64,000 nucleotides of DNA from Hofstenia miamia (taxonomy: Eukaryota > Xenacoelomorpha > Acoela), in the NCBI GenBank assembly GCA_004352715.1, contig SCFE01000013.1, positions 2,034,694 to 2,098,693 on the forward strand. The letters run 5' to 3'. The translations under genes were made by a program, and so were the position numbers. The notes beneath the pieces are model-generated. The model was not told where the DNA came from and did no database searches. It saw only the letters and a program-made list of their open reading frames with translations. Below, one piece after another: positions 1 to 14,800 of this stretch. Numbering within the stretch: position 1 is the stretch's first letter; each line of letters opens with the position of its first letter.

Positions 1-35
<35 letters not shown>

Positions 36-915
36 CATATTACATTAGTTTAATTTTAAGATGATTTGTGAATTACATGATTTGCAAAGATTAACACTGA
101 GAATAAATTCAATACTTTTTATTTTTACATCTAATTTTATTTAATGAAGGAAATATTGAAGAACTCCTTAATTTTAGTAGTTGGCTAATTAGTGGGTCTG
201 TTCTTATACAGCAACAGAAGTATCTGCTGTTTTTGAATTTATTGGTGAGCAAAAGCTTTAGAAACTTAAATGTCAAATATTCATCTGGTTTTTCCTAGGT
301 TTTAAGAATTCATGATAATGGAAGCCTTAAAGAAAATTTAAAGAGTAAGAGCAATCCTTTACCAAGACAAGAATAGTTTTTCCAAACATATTTGTACAAT
401 CAAATGAAATTTTCAACAAAGATATAATCTTGTTTATTATATTAAGGACAAGTAAAACAAATACAGATCATTGTTTAACATTCAACAAGTCAATTGGAAT
501 GCATATGGTTTTGGATCTCCTTAAGAATGTAAAACAAATAATTGTTCAACTTTTATATGAAACAGTCTAAGCCTAACTCTTCATTCAAAATATTGTTTTT
601 CAGTTTGTAATATTCTTAAGCATAATGCTCGGCAGGAAACTTCCTATTTAGAAAATATAAGTCAATACTTTATATTTTTGACCACATGCATTAAATTAAG
701 CTAAGGAGCAAACTAATAGTCATTCTTTGTCGAATATTTATTAATACATGTCGATTAAATGTAGTACGTTTTCATAAACTATGTTTCTGCTTTCTCACGC
801 ATTTATTAAATAATGAATATTCACAATCATGACATGCTGGAAAGAAACTTACAAACTTATGTGTTTTAATAATTCAGGAGACCAATTTAATTTGGAACGT
901 ATTTAAAATTAACAT

Positions 916-953
<38 letters not shown>

Positions 954-2740
954 ATATTTACACTTAGAAATTTTATTCAGAATTGTACGTACAATAAATA
1001 TACAGTAGATACTGGTAGCAATTCTTAATGCATCGAGAAATACGAGACAAAGTAGAATAAAACTAAAGTATTCCGTTCAATAATTTCTATGTGGGATAAC
1101 CCCCAACACCCACACTGGTTTTACTCAACATTGATGATGATATTCTCCATGATGAAAAACAAAAGCATCAGCATTGTCAACAATGTCAAAAATCGCAAAA
1201 AAAAATTTATATTATTTCCAGATCACCATCACAATCTGAGAGAAATTTTTTAGCTGCAGGGAAGATTACTCGAAGCAATAGGACCAGAGTCCATCCAGAC
1301 ATTTTGGAATCAGAAAGAATAGTATGCATGGCTGTTAGGAAAATATTGTTTGAAATCTAAAATTTAGTCTTCTGCTTGATAATTGCTTTTTACTTAAATG
1401 TTTGTCCAGTTTTGTCACACATAATCTAAAATCTAAATATCTACCTTTAACGTTCTTTTGTCAAATTAGTAATTTGTAATAAACGATATGATTATATATA
1501 CCCATCCATCTACAACAACCACATTTTACTTAGAAATTTTTTAAGCACTTATCAACCATAATCTAGACGTTTGTGAAAACCATTGGAAATGAAATTAACT
1601 TCAATCTGTAAAAACTTATGTTTTACAAACGGTTTTATTATTATTTATCAAGGAGAAACATCGTAATGGTGCTAATGTGAACACACTTTAGGGAAAACTT
1701 TTGTCTTCTAATTAATACACACAAGGGAACAAAACGAAATCATACTTTAGTTTAAGAAATTAAAATTTGACTTTGATGTTTTATTGATCTCTGAGTGAAG
1801 GTGACAAAAACCAAATGTGGCATTAAGGACATTGTAAATAGCAGTGGATAAACAACGCAACACTAATTAAATCAAATAAACACGAAAACAGACGAATTAG
1901 CGTCAGATGTAAGGCGTGATAAAACATCGCCATTCAGCGCGGTGGGTAAATTAGAAAATGATATGTGTAAACTACTGTGTTACTGATCAATTGATGTGTA
2001 ATTTTTCACAGGGTGAGATTAGCCATTATCACCTTAATATAGTCAGCCATGGGTGTCCCGTTGTGGCACCGCGCGTGAGATCTTACTTTGCGAAAATATT
2101 TAGTTATTATCGTATTAAGGAGGATTTAAACTGAAACCTGGAGCCAATTCGCAGCGTTAATTAAAGCAAGATGCAACAATATAGAATTTGGCGACGTGGT
2201 GGCGCGTTTATAACTGGTCACAGGCTAAAGAAATATTATCGCACCAACGCTGGCATTGATATTTGTTTGACAGTGTTCATTTAGTTATTTTAAACGAATT
2301 ATAGGGATTTTTTACGCTAAATTACGTATTGACATCTTGATTGATTGACACGAGGGATAATTGAAAGACGATGTCTTCAACATATTTGGCAAATGCTTGT
2401 TTAGCATGTTAAGCCCTAAATGTAATAATCTGAAGAGGTTGTTATGTTAAACTAAACTGCGTGAAGGTTTACATATTGAAGTATTACAAATAAGGAGTTC
2501 GTAAACATTTTATTCTAAAGCATGGTTTTATAACTCTACAAAGAATTTAATTCTAGTAAGAATGATTTTTTCAAATAATTAATTTTTTTTAATCCAACGT
2601 TCTTACCCAATATTTTCGAAATATTGCTGATAAGAACTAAATACATGTAGGAACAACTACGTTTTAGCATTCATTACTGTGATCCAGTTTGTTGATGATA
2701 TTTACTAAGAAATCTTTGAGGGCATAGCATATGGCTCATC
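1..2740. other. AT-rich intergenic DNA with (AT)n tracts
   Basis: (AT)n runs at 1-32 and about 917-952. No exon-like ORF was found on either strand. A less AT-rich patch at about 2000-2240 holds no reading frame I can support. Confidence 0.6.
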
Positions 2741-2947
2741 CAGGGGTGTACACTCAGGGGATTCAGCCCCGCATAAATAAATTCCATTAGGGACCCAGCC
2801 CTCCCCCTGTTAAAGTTATTTTACGGTGTAGGGTTTTGGATTTTATGTGTTGGGAAATTAAATTCTAACAAAATACATGTATAGTATAAAAATACAGTGG
2901 TCAAACTTAGTATCCCTCCGGTAAAATTATTTACGAGTACAGCCCTG
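2741..2947. mobile_element. hAT-type MITE, copy 1
   Basis: Starts CAGGGGTGTACACTC and ends GAGTACAGCCCTG, forming imperfect terminal inverted repeats of about 14 bp. It is flanked by an 8-bp target-site duplication, GGCTCATC on the left (2733-2740) and GGCTTATC on the right (2948-2955), one mismatch. 8-bp duplications and CAGGG ends are typical of hAT elements. No coding capacity; about 207 bp. Related to the copy at 8931-9136. Confidence 0.75.
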
Positions 2948-5900
2948 GGCTTATCTAAAATAAGGTATTGAAACATGAGGCGATTTTAATAAAAAGTGTA
3001 TAAACTCAATTTTCAATGCAATCTATGTGTTGGTGCATTGAGTCACGTGATATATTAAAAATTAATATTTAGAACAGCAGTAATAGTGTTGATTCTTGTT
3101 AACTAATAAGTCGAAGAAGTAAATAATGAATTTATTTCTTTAATAAAAAATAGTTAATTAATAAATAAGTAATTAAAATACAAGTCATTAGTAATCAAGG
3201 TTAGAAACTTTACATACTACGAAATTGAGAATGTTTCCCACCACAGATAAGCCATAAATGGTTGATTTTTATATGACCTCCATTTTCATTTTTACTGCGG
3301 GTGATCTGAGCAGATTTTAAGTAAGGTCTGGGCGCAGATATTAATGTTAATTTTAATTTAATTGATTACAATTCCTAATACTTCTTGATTATAAATTGAA
3401 TTTCAAATTGAGAAATTTAGAAATGTCTGCTACAAGGAAGTCAAGTGAAATTAAATATTTATACATAAATGGAGGAACATAAATTAGTAAAATCATGTAA
3501 GCAACTAAGTATTGATAAGCGATATGTACATCAAACTACGAGATTATGTTAAATTGTAGGACAATATATTGCGCACAAAGTGCTGCATTGATAACTAGAA
3601 ATACTAGCTTACGATTAAATGGTGTTAATTTTTATTAACTATAGCAAAATATCAAATTAGATAGACAAAAAAAATGTATTAAATTTTTACTAAAAATTCA
3701 GAAGCACCACTAAATTTATGGTACATGATTATGTAATCAAAACTAGTGGGAATTTCCTTAATACAAATGTTAGAATTCTTGTTTATCTAAGTTGTAGTTT
3801 GCAAGACTCTTCAAAACTGGTAAATTAAACTTTATTAATGTTAATTAAATATAGACAGATATATATATATATATATATATATATACTCATAGAAATTGTC
3901 TCTTGTATTTAAGAAAAAATATCTTGAAATTTTATGCTATTAATCAAGAGAACTTTATCTTAAAATACTACAGTTGAGTAATTAATCTCTTGAAATAGCA
4001 CTTGAGAAATTACATCTTAACATCAAGAAAGTAATTTTTAGTTTAATATATAAGAGAATTATATCTAGAAAATGATTATTCTGAAAAAAAATCATTTTAA
4101 TCATGTACATAGCACGAAGTCAACAACTTCTGAAAATGGCAATGCATAATTTTAATCAGTTGTAAAAACTCCATACTCACAATCACCCAAATTAGCATTT
4201 TTTTAATGTAAATCATTTAATTAAATGAACGAAATGTCCTTGGATATAAATGCTAACAATTTGCAAATAAATTTGGCTTTTACAAATTTTATTAATCTAT
4301 GATCTTAAAATTAAATGTATAAATACACCATTTAAGTGAATATAAATAAATACTTGTCCTAAACTATTATTACTAATTATTATTCATGTTGATATTACAT
4401 TTTTTCTATATATTATCATTGAATTCAAAAAGGTGTTCAAATAAGAAATTAATATTTCAAAATTAACAAATTTGGTTTCTATTTTCATAATAAGAAATTG
4501 ATTTACTAGAAAAATAAGAGGTTTTTTCTGACAGTATATATATATATATATATATATAATTGCAAGATGAAACTACCCAATTTTTTGAACTAAGAACAGA
4601 AATTTGCTGAACAAGCCATTAAATGGAGGGTGGATTGGATGAGGAGGTCCCACTCCTTGGGTAGCCAAATAAGCTGATCTCAATCTGGGATATACTTCCA
4701 TAGTCAAAATGAAGTGTATTAAAATTGCTTAGACAAAATTTACAACACAACACAACATAAAAAAGGAGGAACTGAAAAATTCCAATTTTTTTTCAGAAAT
4801 TTCTAAAAGAATTTCGCTAATAGCTATGAAGTATGTGTATTCCATAATTATAGTTTGTAAGGATTGACAATACGAGTTTAGCATGTAATTGAAAACAAGC
4901 AAATTGTGAATATTCACTACCCAAACCTGACCCAACTTTGAAATTTACTACCCCAACCAAACAAACCCATTGACTTCTTAAGCATTTACAATCTTTTTCT
5001 CTCTGAAATTTAAAGGATAATAGCACTATGATACACGGTAAATATATGGTAATTGATTGGCATTCTTATTCTTGGAAATTTCAAATTCAGTTACAGTATG
5101 ATTAACACCAGTCCCATTTTGATCAATCAATCTAATCTTTGTTGATATTTATTGCGGTCAGTACCCGAACCTGACCCGAACGTCGGTTTTTGCTCAATCG
5201 GGGCCCGATATTACTCTCTAGTAGATAGTCTGATAATAGATTATTTGAATTCATTAATACATGTAATTTATAAGGATTATTTGAATTCATTAATACATGT
5301 AATTTATAAGGAATTGTATAACTTCAAATTACTTCACGATTTTAGTAAATATTTTTTATACTTGTGGGCAACATTCTAGATCGATTTAATATTTAGGGAA
5401 ACATCGAAAACAATGAAATTTAGGAGTACTTTGCTTTGCATTCTACATAGCACAACGAAGAAGTAGGTATATGTATAAACGCTGACATGTATGTATGTGT
5501 ATGTACATGTATGTGTGCTTGCATGGATGGATGATTGTATCTGTGTATGCATCTACGACAAGGAATTTTTACCACCCTATCCGTACTAAAAAATTGGCTG
5601 TAATAAAATCAACAGTGAAATATGTACCATAAATCCTCGTTTATATGCCACCACCATGTATAAGCCGAACGATAAACTTTGAAGGTTGTTTTTCGAGTTA
5701 CAGGTATACAGCGTATATAAGTTGCACCCGCCATGCCATACCAATTTAATTCTTTTTGCATTCACTTAACAAACTGTCACCGATAAGTGTCGGATATATA
5801 TATAGAATAACAAAAGTGTATTCAAACGGTTAATGAAATTTCCTCCTTCGTTCATACGAATTTACCTATCAACTACCATCACTAGTCGTATTTTGAAAAG

Positions 5901-8607
5901 ACTGAAACTATAATGCTGATCATTGCAAATTATATTTAATTGCTGTCTAACAATAAGCACCAGTTTTTTCAAAGTTAATTTTCAACAAATTGACTTCGTA
6001 TATACTGTAGTATATATATTATTTATAGATAACATATTGGTTGGTACCTAAAATTTCTTAAATCAAATACCAAATAATTCAAAGCGGATACTGTTTTTGC
6101 TGAGCGACAAATTGATTTTTAGTCTACTAAATTTCTAAAACAGCATTTTTTTATAACAGGTTTTCGATTGTGTGCTTTCAAAATCATGCAATTTATTTTG
6201 GCCAAGAATTCTACTCCAGTAAATTTAATATGTCAGTAGAAATGGCGAAAATATATTTGTATGTTAATTAAGTTGAAAATAGTTGCTTAATAAACATTCA
6301 AGGATTTTATGTTCTATCAAGTTACTGCCCCATATTCACCCTTTTCTGCTGTGTATTTTAACATCAACACCTTAGCTATTCAATTATTTGTTTTTAAAAT
6401 TACATTTTAAGGAAAGTCTGATTTTGAAACTTAGGCTGTAATTTCTTTTGTGTCAACACTTGACAAAACCTTATTAGGCGACAAATGTTTATATGTGTGC
6501 TAAAATAAAGCATCATAAAAAATAAATTTACAAATTTTATAATTCTTTGCTAATTATGCCAACTGTATAGGCTGACCATTCCATATAATAAATTTCAGGG
6601 CAATAATGAAATCCCAAAGCTAACTAATTTTCTTATATATAATGGTAATTCTAAATTATGTAATTTAGAAATTATTTTATGTCGAAATGTAACCGTATGC
6701 TTTTAATTTAAACAATTTAATTAAAGAAAATAGCTAATCATGAAATGATTCTTATTTCTTGAAGTCCTCCTGTTTAAACTGCTATTGAAACAAATTCTGT
6801 CCGGTTTTTAAATTTGTGAATCAAATTTATCAAACTAAGCTTTTTTAGACAGTAGAAAATGGGCACATTAGTATGACAGTAGTTAGCTACCATCACATAT
6901 CAAAAAATTTGGCTACATGAGAGATACATTTTATACCCTTAGTTATGATCTTTATTATTGATATATGGTTAGTAAATTTAAATTTGTTGTCGATTATTAC
7001 ACTTTGGTATATATTGTGAGGGAAGTTCAATAATTCTGTGAGAAATTTCAATTTAAATCGTTTCTATTTTGGGGATATTACACAAAACTTAGTTTTTGCT
7101 GGATTAAAAGGGAGAAATTTCATACTTTTAAAATATGTTTGCAAGTTCTCAAATTTTGTAGCTGTCAAATAATGATAAATTACTATTTGATTTGATGATG
7201 ACAAAGTTACATTCAATAATATGCAATAAATATGAGCTAAAACTCTAATTTTGCCAAGGGCTTTCAAATGAAATTTGAATTTTCAAATTTCCAATTCAAA
7301 ATTTCAATTTCTTACAAAAAATCCAAACTTTCAAATTAAAATTTAAAGCAAACTTTGATATTCAAATGTTGGCAGAATTACACATGAACACTTTAACCTG
7401 CCTATCGCCCATTTTAATGAACGAACCGTTTTTCCACGTTTACAAAGAATTTTATCCAAGCCTATTAGCAAATTTGAAAATCGTAAAATCGTAAGGCATG
7501 GACATGTCTATCCTGGAAAATAATTTAATGCAATGTTGAAATTCTCTATTAAAGAGTTGATGGAAAGAATAAAATTTTTCTTTGAAGATTTCGATTTTTT
7601 GAAAAAGATTTAAATTCCGTCCATGCTAACGTTCAAGAATTTATAAACTTTTGAGACCATGGAAGCAACAAAGAACTTTGAGTGTTTTTTGATGTCAGAT
7701 ATTCCAAGCCCATTAAAGCATGCCGTATGCAAAGTCAGAGGTCCATGGTCTAAGATGGACTTAGAGCGAAAAAGAAACTTTCCTCTATCACGTTGTGATT
7801 TTTGAGATATAAGCATTCAAAAAATTTTATATGATCGTGAAAAATCTTCAAAAATCTAAAATTTACATTTTATAGTTTCTAAACTCAAAAAGCTAACGAT
7901 TTATCAAATCAATTTTTCAGCGAATCAACTAAAACTACTTTCTGTTTTTGAAATTGCTAATATCCGCAACATGTTATTGAAAAACTACTGAAAAATAATT
8001 TTGCTCAATAACGTAAATTGTTATTACTGAATTTATTTTATTATTGTCTCAAATATATATCTGCTAAAAATATAAAAACATATATTATAGCAACATCAAG
8101 ACTAGATTGCATCAATTTTGAATTGTGGATTTAAGAAATAATGAAGGAACGAGATAATATATTAATAGAATATGAAAGTGTTACAATTTTACAAAATTAA
8201 CATTAAATCTTAGGCAATGTGCAACAAGTACGTACAGCATGCATTAATAACAATTGAACTATTTCCAAAATAAATATCTACAGAATACCCTTTTATAGAT
8301 TCAAGGGTAATTAAATAGCACCTTACTAAATTATTGATGATTGAACTATTTATAAATAAAACACGAGTGCAAATACTTAAAGGATTGACAACTGCGAGCC
8401 TTAAAGTTTCATCCGAAATCAATTCACCATGTGTGGATGTGAATGTCACTCTGAAAAACCTTTGCAATTGTTACAAAATATTAACAAAAACTAACTAAAA
8501 AAGGCATTGCTGCCAGTTTGACTGTCAATGGATGCAGCTGGAACTAGATTTATCGTCAGTTAAGTGTTAAACATGAACGCATTAAATGAGCCTTCTCTCG
8601 TGGAAAC
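2948..8607. other. AT-rich non-coding stretch
   Basis: (AT)n tracts at about 3858-3885 and 4536-4557, a 36-bp perfect tandem duplication at 5239-5310, and a TG/ATG-rich simple region at about 5460-5545. The part next to 8607 is presumably the 3' UTR and downstream region of the RNF180-like gene. Short ORFs here lack splice context or recognisable motifs. Confidence 0.5.
5239..5310. repeat. 36-bp perfect tandem duplication
   Basis: The unit beginning GATTATTTGAATTCATTAAT occurs twice, at 5239-5274 and 5275-5310, without a difference. Looks like a recent slippage or unequal duplication. Confidence 0.9.
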
Positions 8608-8858
8608 TCAAGTGAAAATCGTAGCTATTACAAGTGAGAAAATTGGCAATCCGATGACAAGAGTGTAAAGAAACACATGAAAAATGAGCAGATAACGTTG
8701 GCGATGTTTTGAAGCTTGAATAGAAGCAAGAAGGCAGCAAATCTGATAAGACTTCGCTCCTCTGTGCAAACCAGGAAGCGGCCAAGTTTCCAACCCAGTT
8801 TCACGCTCTTTTCTCCTCCTCTTGGTGCGGCAGCGCATTGACAACAATTGTAATTTGT
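8608..8858 (-). CDS. RNF180: RNF180-like exon 8 (C-terminal tail with transmembrane helix and stop)
   Basis: Two bases plus 82 codons and TGA at 8610-8608; residues 380-462. The acceptor TATCAG at 8864-8859 fits the phase-1 end of exon 7. It encodes a basic stretch (R-T-K-R-R-R-K-E-R), the motif T-W-P-L-P-G, then a hydrophobic helix at about 435-461 at the very C-terminus. The distance from the RING to WPLP and the terminal helix match vertebrate RNF180. Its base composition is clearly less AT-rich than the flanks. Confidence 0.68.
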
Positions 8859-11800
8859 CTGATAAAACTAAAAAACTAAATTAGACCGCAAGAGACAAAC
8901 TTTTAAAATGCGGTATTCATGCCTACAGGACAGGAGTGTACTCCAGGGGTTCTCAGTGGTGCTCATCCCACCTTGTTAAATTAAATTGGAGGCGCTGCCC
9001 CCCTTGTTAAATTTATATTAGTATTCGAGTTTTGGATTATATTTGTTGAGCAGATAAATTATTGTCAAAATATATCATAAAAATACAAAACTCAAGGTAA
9101 GAGCCCCTTTGTTAATTAATTAGGAGTACAGCCCTCCTACAGGGTGTCCATAAAGTCTTGACACAGTTAAATTTTTAATCAATTTCGCCACTGTCTTCAG
9201 ATATGTGTTTCCTAGCCACTGAGAACTATCAGTATAACCCTTTCTTGATGTATGGATTCAAAAATATTAATAATTTTAAAGCCTGCATGGAAAAATAACT
9301 AACTTTCCTGTGCCCATACTTTACGGACATCCTGTATATTGCAATTTTATAGTTTGACCACTGATTTCATTTTAGAAACGCTATTGTATGCATTAATAAC
9401 CTTAAAACAGTGATCTACATCTAACAAGACATTGAACATTAATTTTGCAGAGCTAACAACAAAAAACTAGGTTCAAAATACATTATCCTGAAAGGGAAAG
9501 TTGATAAGGCAGATAATTTAGAAGAGTATGTGAAATTTGCTATTCAAAAAATCTTTAAATACACACAATAAAAGATTATTAGCATGATGCGAAAATAGAT
9601 TAAAACGAATGGGCTACTTATAGATTAATAGATATGCCACAATTGTTACCAATTTCGCGGAAAACCTCACAAAAAATTAACAATTTCCAACTTCTTAGAC
9701 TGAAAACTATGTTTTTATACATTCATTGTAAACCAATAGCAAATACTGTTTATCTTTTATTCACAGCACTTATTTTTCAAAATCTAATCCCGACAATTTT
9801 TGAAGCCAAAAAATTATTTTTGTGCCTGATTAATGTATGTAGATGTAATCATTACACACTTCGTTAATAAGTTTTTTTTAAATGCTTATATTCAACCTTC
9901 AATTTTAATCACTGCAAGTACGATGAAAATATTGTCAACTTGAAATTTCCCCAGCGCATTAATTTTATACGTAACTGCATATAATTCAGTGCACAATTAT
10001 ATTTTTCATTGTAAAATTTTTTAACCTTCACTGTTTTTAAGCCATTTTCAGGAAATACTTCAAACGACTTTTATGTATTTTTTAACATTGTCGAGCGACC
10101 CAAATATGGGGCACAAGCTTATGAGTAATATATCATAATGACTCTAGATGGGGTTCATTTACAAAATTTACAAATTTCATAATTTAGATTTAGAACAATG
10201 TAACATTAAAAAATGTAATTTTAAAGAACAGTTATAGCTTTTTCAAACTTCTAGCAAGTGCTTTATACTAGAGATGTACATCCCCTTAATACTTCAGACA
10301 AAACCATGCAGATTACACGTGATATCACGTATTGAATTATACTAAAGTTTACACGAAACTAACAATGCTAGCATTATCCGGGATTTTTTCACTGGTAAAA
10401 TTAATGTGATGACCACTATAAAAATTTTCAAAATTCTACACAAGTGGACATTGAAATACATTTCAACTTCAGTTTTAAATTTCCAAAAGAAAAATTTTCA
10501 ACCAAAAAAATGTCAGGTGGCACATTCCCACATGCCAACCATGGATACGCCAATACTTTTTATTATAGCTTCTCTTGACAAATAAATCAACACTCAAATC
10601 GTACTCCACGACTCAGATAATAGAATTTAAAAATATGTAAATATTATTAAACATAAAATTTATATTTAGAACTGCAACAATCAGAAGTTTTAGCGTTAAG
10701 CTGGCGTCCCGTAGTTAGTTGAAAGTATTGCGTTTGTAGTAATTGTGCGTCACGCGGTTAAGAAAAATAAACGCAAACATCAATGTATTCCCGTCTCAGG
10801 AACGGTGTTAACGTTTTCCATTTAAAGTTGTAATGTGTTGTGCATGATTTATGAACAGCACCTATTTAACACACCAATGCAATAATTCTATCTAAGTATA
10901 CTTGATGAGAATTCAGAATCATTAAGAATGCGAATTCAGTTAGAATTTATATGATTTTATTACCAAACAATTTTTGATAGCCACCCATAAAAATTAATGA
11001 GTAAACTATCCAAATAATTCTCGATGTTAGCAGGATAAAAACAAAATCGGAATAATCTCTCTATCATTGACGATAATTTTCAATTTCCTTAAAAAATGAA
11101 ATGAATAAAATGTAATGCACCAAACAAAATATTTCACTAGCAACGGCTTAAACAGATTTCAAGCGCTTAGTAGAAATTTCATAAGTTGGTATATTCACTG
11201 AAAGATTTTATTACACAAACAGAAATGCATGAATTCAATTTCAAGAGATAAACGAAGGAGTTCACTCGCAAAAACCTCATCTTCATCTGAATCCACAAAA
11301 ACAAACAAATTTTCAATAAATTGGTTCCACACCTTATAAACTTCAGATCTCGCGTCACTGATTTGTGAGTATTTAGCTCCCGCTGTGAATTTCACGCAGC
11401 AGCTGTTGCTCAATATTTATATATAAGCAATAATTGGTGAACATGCAGAATGTGATCCACCGACTTAAAATGATAGAGGTAAATGAAATTACACCTGAAA
11501 TGTACAGTAATCTGATACAGTCAATGCCAACAAAAACAACTAATCGTGCTAGAAATAGTACACTTAAACACCACTAACTTTGTAACGCTGAAACTAGCTG
11601 ATTCTTAGCGAGATTTATCATGTCATGATAATTCTATTCTTTGGCAAAGCATGTACATTAGATGACGCGTTCCCGGTGAGTGGATGGGAAAAACGTTCGT
11701 GTCCCAGGTGTTTCAGAAATTGTATCTATTCTCGGAAACCTAATTGAAGAGAGGGGGTAGACAATTTATCTAATTCCATATATAGGAACACCAACAAATT

Positions 11801-14800
11801 GAATTGGTAGATATTTAAAATATGCATAATTCAAAGTGGATCATCAATGGCTCAGAAGTACTTGACTAGACAATTCTACTAAAAAAACAACGCTAAATTC
11901 GATCGGAGCTATCATGGAAATTCTTAATGTATGCCTCATTCATGCTATTTAATAGGATTCCCAAAGTAAATGGATAAGAATGATATGTTCCGAAAATTAC
12001 ATAAAGTTAATCTACCCACGCTTAAACAATCATCTAACAAAGTAGATAAGTTGAACAAAATGGGTTCCATCCGATGCATTTTATAAAATACTCCAAATAT
12101 CTTCATTATCACAGTTTAGATAGTATGAAATAGTAGATAGACACGCACAAATGTGCATATAAAATTAATTGCATGTACTATAGTAGTTAAAATACCTCTT
12201 TGTTTTTCAACATGGTGAATGTATGTCCGGCAAACTGCACATCTCGTGGACGCAGGACGTTCAAACGCCTGCCTCTTTAGACAAGCTGTGCAAAACACAT
12301 GATGACATGGCTCACAACTAAAATATACAATTAAATATTTAAATGAAGTCAGTCACAATTCACTCTTGATTTTGAAATAAAGACTTTGCACAGGGTTTTA
12401 ATTCAATTATATCTGGATGTTAATGCATCAAATGTCATTTTAAAGTAATCTATGTTGTTACCATGTAATAATAGCGCTTTTTGTTATGATGTGAAATTTT
12501 TTCATCACACTTGATGAATAAGTCCTCTAGCACTAATAGAGGTCGCCTTGCATTTGATATAAATCAAACTTGCATTACTAGAAATTTCGTAAAAAACAGT
12601 TTTAGTGGTTTTAGCATTATATTTAAATCAAATGATTTAATTCTCAAAAACGAAAGATCAACATTCATTCTCACTAAATAAAAGTTATTCACTTTGTTTT
12701 GCATCTCTGATTCGCAGCAGAAGCAAAAAATATATGTTAGTGAAATTATAATTTCGATTAAATAAAAGTAAATATATTATAAACGTTAAACTATATTTAG
12801 GATATAATGGATATTCATTCAAAATTTTATAAGGAATTTGTTTATAAACAGTTATTAGATGATGCCAGTTAGGAAGTGGAAAACAAAGATATTTTCAAAA
12901 AATATTTCTTAACACATTGATGGGCAAAATTTGTTAAAAAACTGCAAAAATACGTTTATATATTATTGTCTTGTGTCTGACATAGATAAAAAGTGGAAAC
13001 ATCAGGAAAAGAAATAATAATTCATCAAAAATAAAAATTCGCAAATAATTTAGATAATGCTTAACAAAATATAATATTAATTAGTGAGCAAATGTTAGCG
13101 GGTCAGTTTTTGAACTCGAGTCAAAATGATCTGATCCTTCAAACCAACATAAAATTTAAAATCTGGAAGAATGTACTAACTTGACCCGCCTTGAAGTCCA
13201 CAGTAAGTCAAGATACCTTAAAGGATGATAAAGCAACTCTAAGCATATTGGGCAGCTGTAGTGCTTCCTGGTCTCCGGCTCTATTTCGCAATCTGAGTCA
13301 GAAGATGTGGTGATTTTCAGAGGTCGATCGCGGGATCTCTGTTCTAAATGTCGCCGTCTACGCCCGCGATTTTTACTGCGTACCTAAACTGTCATTTACT
13401 TATCTGCAAAGATTCCGGAAAAAGTGTGAAATGCGAAGGATTCTTACTGTTGAATAATGCTGAGGTATACTCTTAGAAATCGCCTGATCCGAGTACGACT
13501 GCGTAACTGCAAAGTGATTAGAATCGTCTGATGAAAATTCGTCAAGTGATTCTGAATCAAACTGGCCAACTAAAACATTTACAAATTTGCAAATTAATTC
13601 ACTAAAATACATCCTACCACTAAAAGTAAAAGATTTGGTTGTAAAATCCACTTGTTTGTTTCTCAGGTCTTAAATTGTGACACTCGAAATGCATAAACAA
13701 TTTCTCTATATACAATTTAAAGCATTTATGAAATGTTTTTAGTAACTCGTTCATAGAATAACATAAAATACAATGAAAAACTCAATATACTTTTTTGAAA
13801 TTACATTGAATGATATATTTAAATCAAAGCAACATAGGGAAGACAGCAATTGGTTATTGTTTGCTTTGTTCAATGAACCAATAGAATTTAATAAATTTCT
13901 AAGGAATACTTCACTTCAACGTACGTTTCACACAGAATGTAATAATTCAAAAATTATGCTCAAAGTCTGTTACAATTTATTATGATTGAAATTGTATGAA
14001 ATGTGCTAATGGATTACTTACAGCTGCTGTAACGAGTTTGTGGGTCACTGCTTCGCGGATAAAAGTCGTCCTCTTCTGACAAGGAAACCCTTTCTACACG
14101 AATAACGTTATCTGGATGAAGTGGATCCCGCACTAATGGAAGCTCCTGTGAAATCTTATCGTAATTCTAAACGCAGATAGTAAACTTGAGGATTCTGTAA
14201 TGATATTTGAAATTACCTCATCAAATGTTTGTGAGTCCATAACAACTAAATTCACTTGACTTATGGCAGGCGATTCAGGATGAAAGGGATCCTGCAAAGG
14301 TGAGATGTTACCTGGAGTGCCGATTCCTCTACATGTAATATGTTTAGCTAAAAATCCAAAGCTCTCTTCATTAAGTAAATCGTTCACATTTCCATTACTA
14401 TCATTTGAAACCTGAACTTCTGAATCAATTTCCTTCATTGACGGGTACAGCACACCGGAAACATCGACCTAAAATTCAAACTAAAAATGACACCAAACGA
14501 CATAAATATACCTCTTAAAAAGTGTAATTAAACAAGTACAATAATACGAATTTTAAATCTACAAAGATTCTGCATGCGGGAAAATTGAAATGCTTGAAAA
14601 TCTAAAACTTTAATATAGTAGAGTTGTATGTGTTTGTACATGTTGCCTTAGACCTGAGTGGATTGCTATGACAATAGGAATGGACATCCGCAAAGCAACC
14701 AAATATGAACATATATTTTTTGAAATTTTTTGCTACAAGATCAATTTCTTGACTTTAGCGCTCCCTGTGACGTCAACACACAAGGTTTCACTGCTTGGTG

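Noticed and set aside
8210-8467. 85-codon minus-strand ORF with an AG acceptor-like site
   Set aside because: Lies downstream of the gene's stop codon, has no recognisable motif and no partner exon; more likely 3' UTR or intergenic.
11195-11382. Possible terminal exon of the RNF180-like gene
   Set aside because: Phase-compatible with exon 7, but the acceptor is poor and there is no WPLP or membrane tail; exon 8 at 8608-8858 fits better.
11658-11739. Possible terminal exon after a strong pyrimidine-rich acceptor
   Set aside because: It needs a different phase from exon 7 and no linking exon was found.
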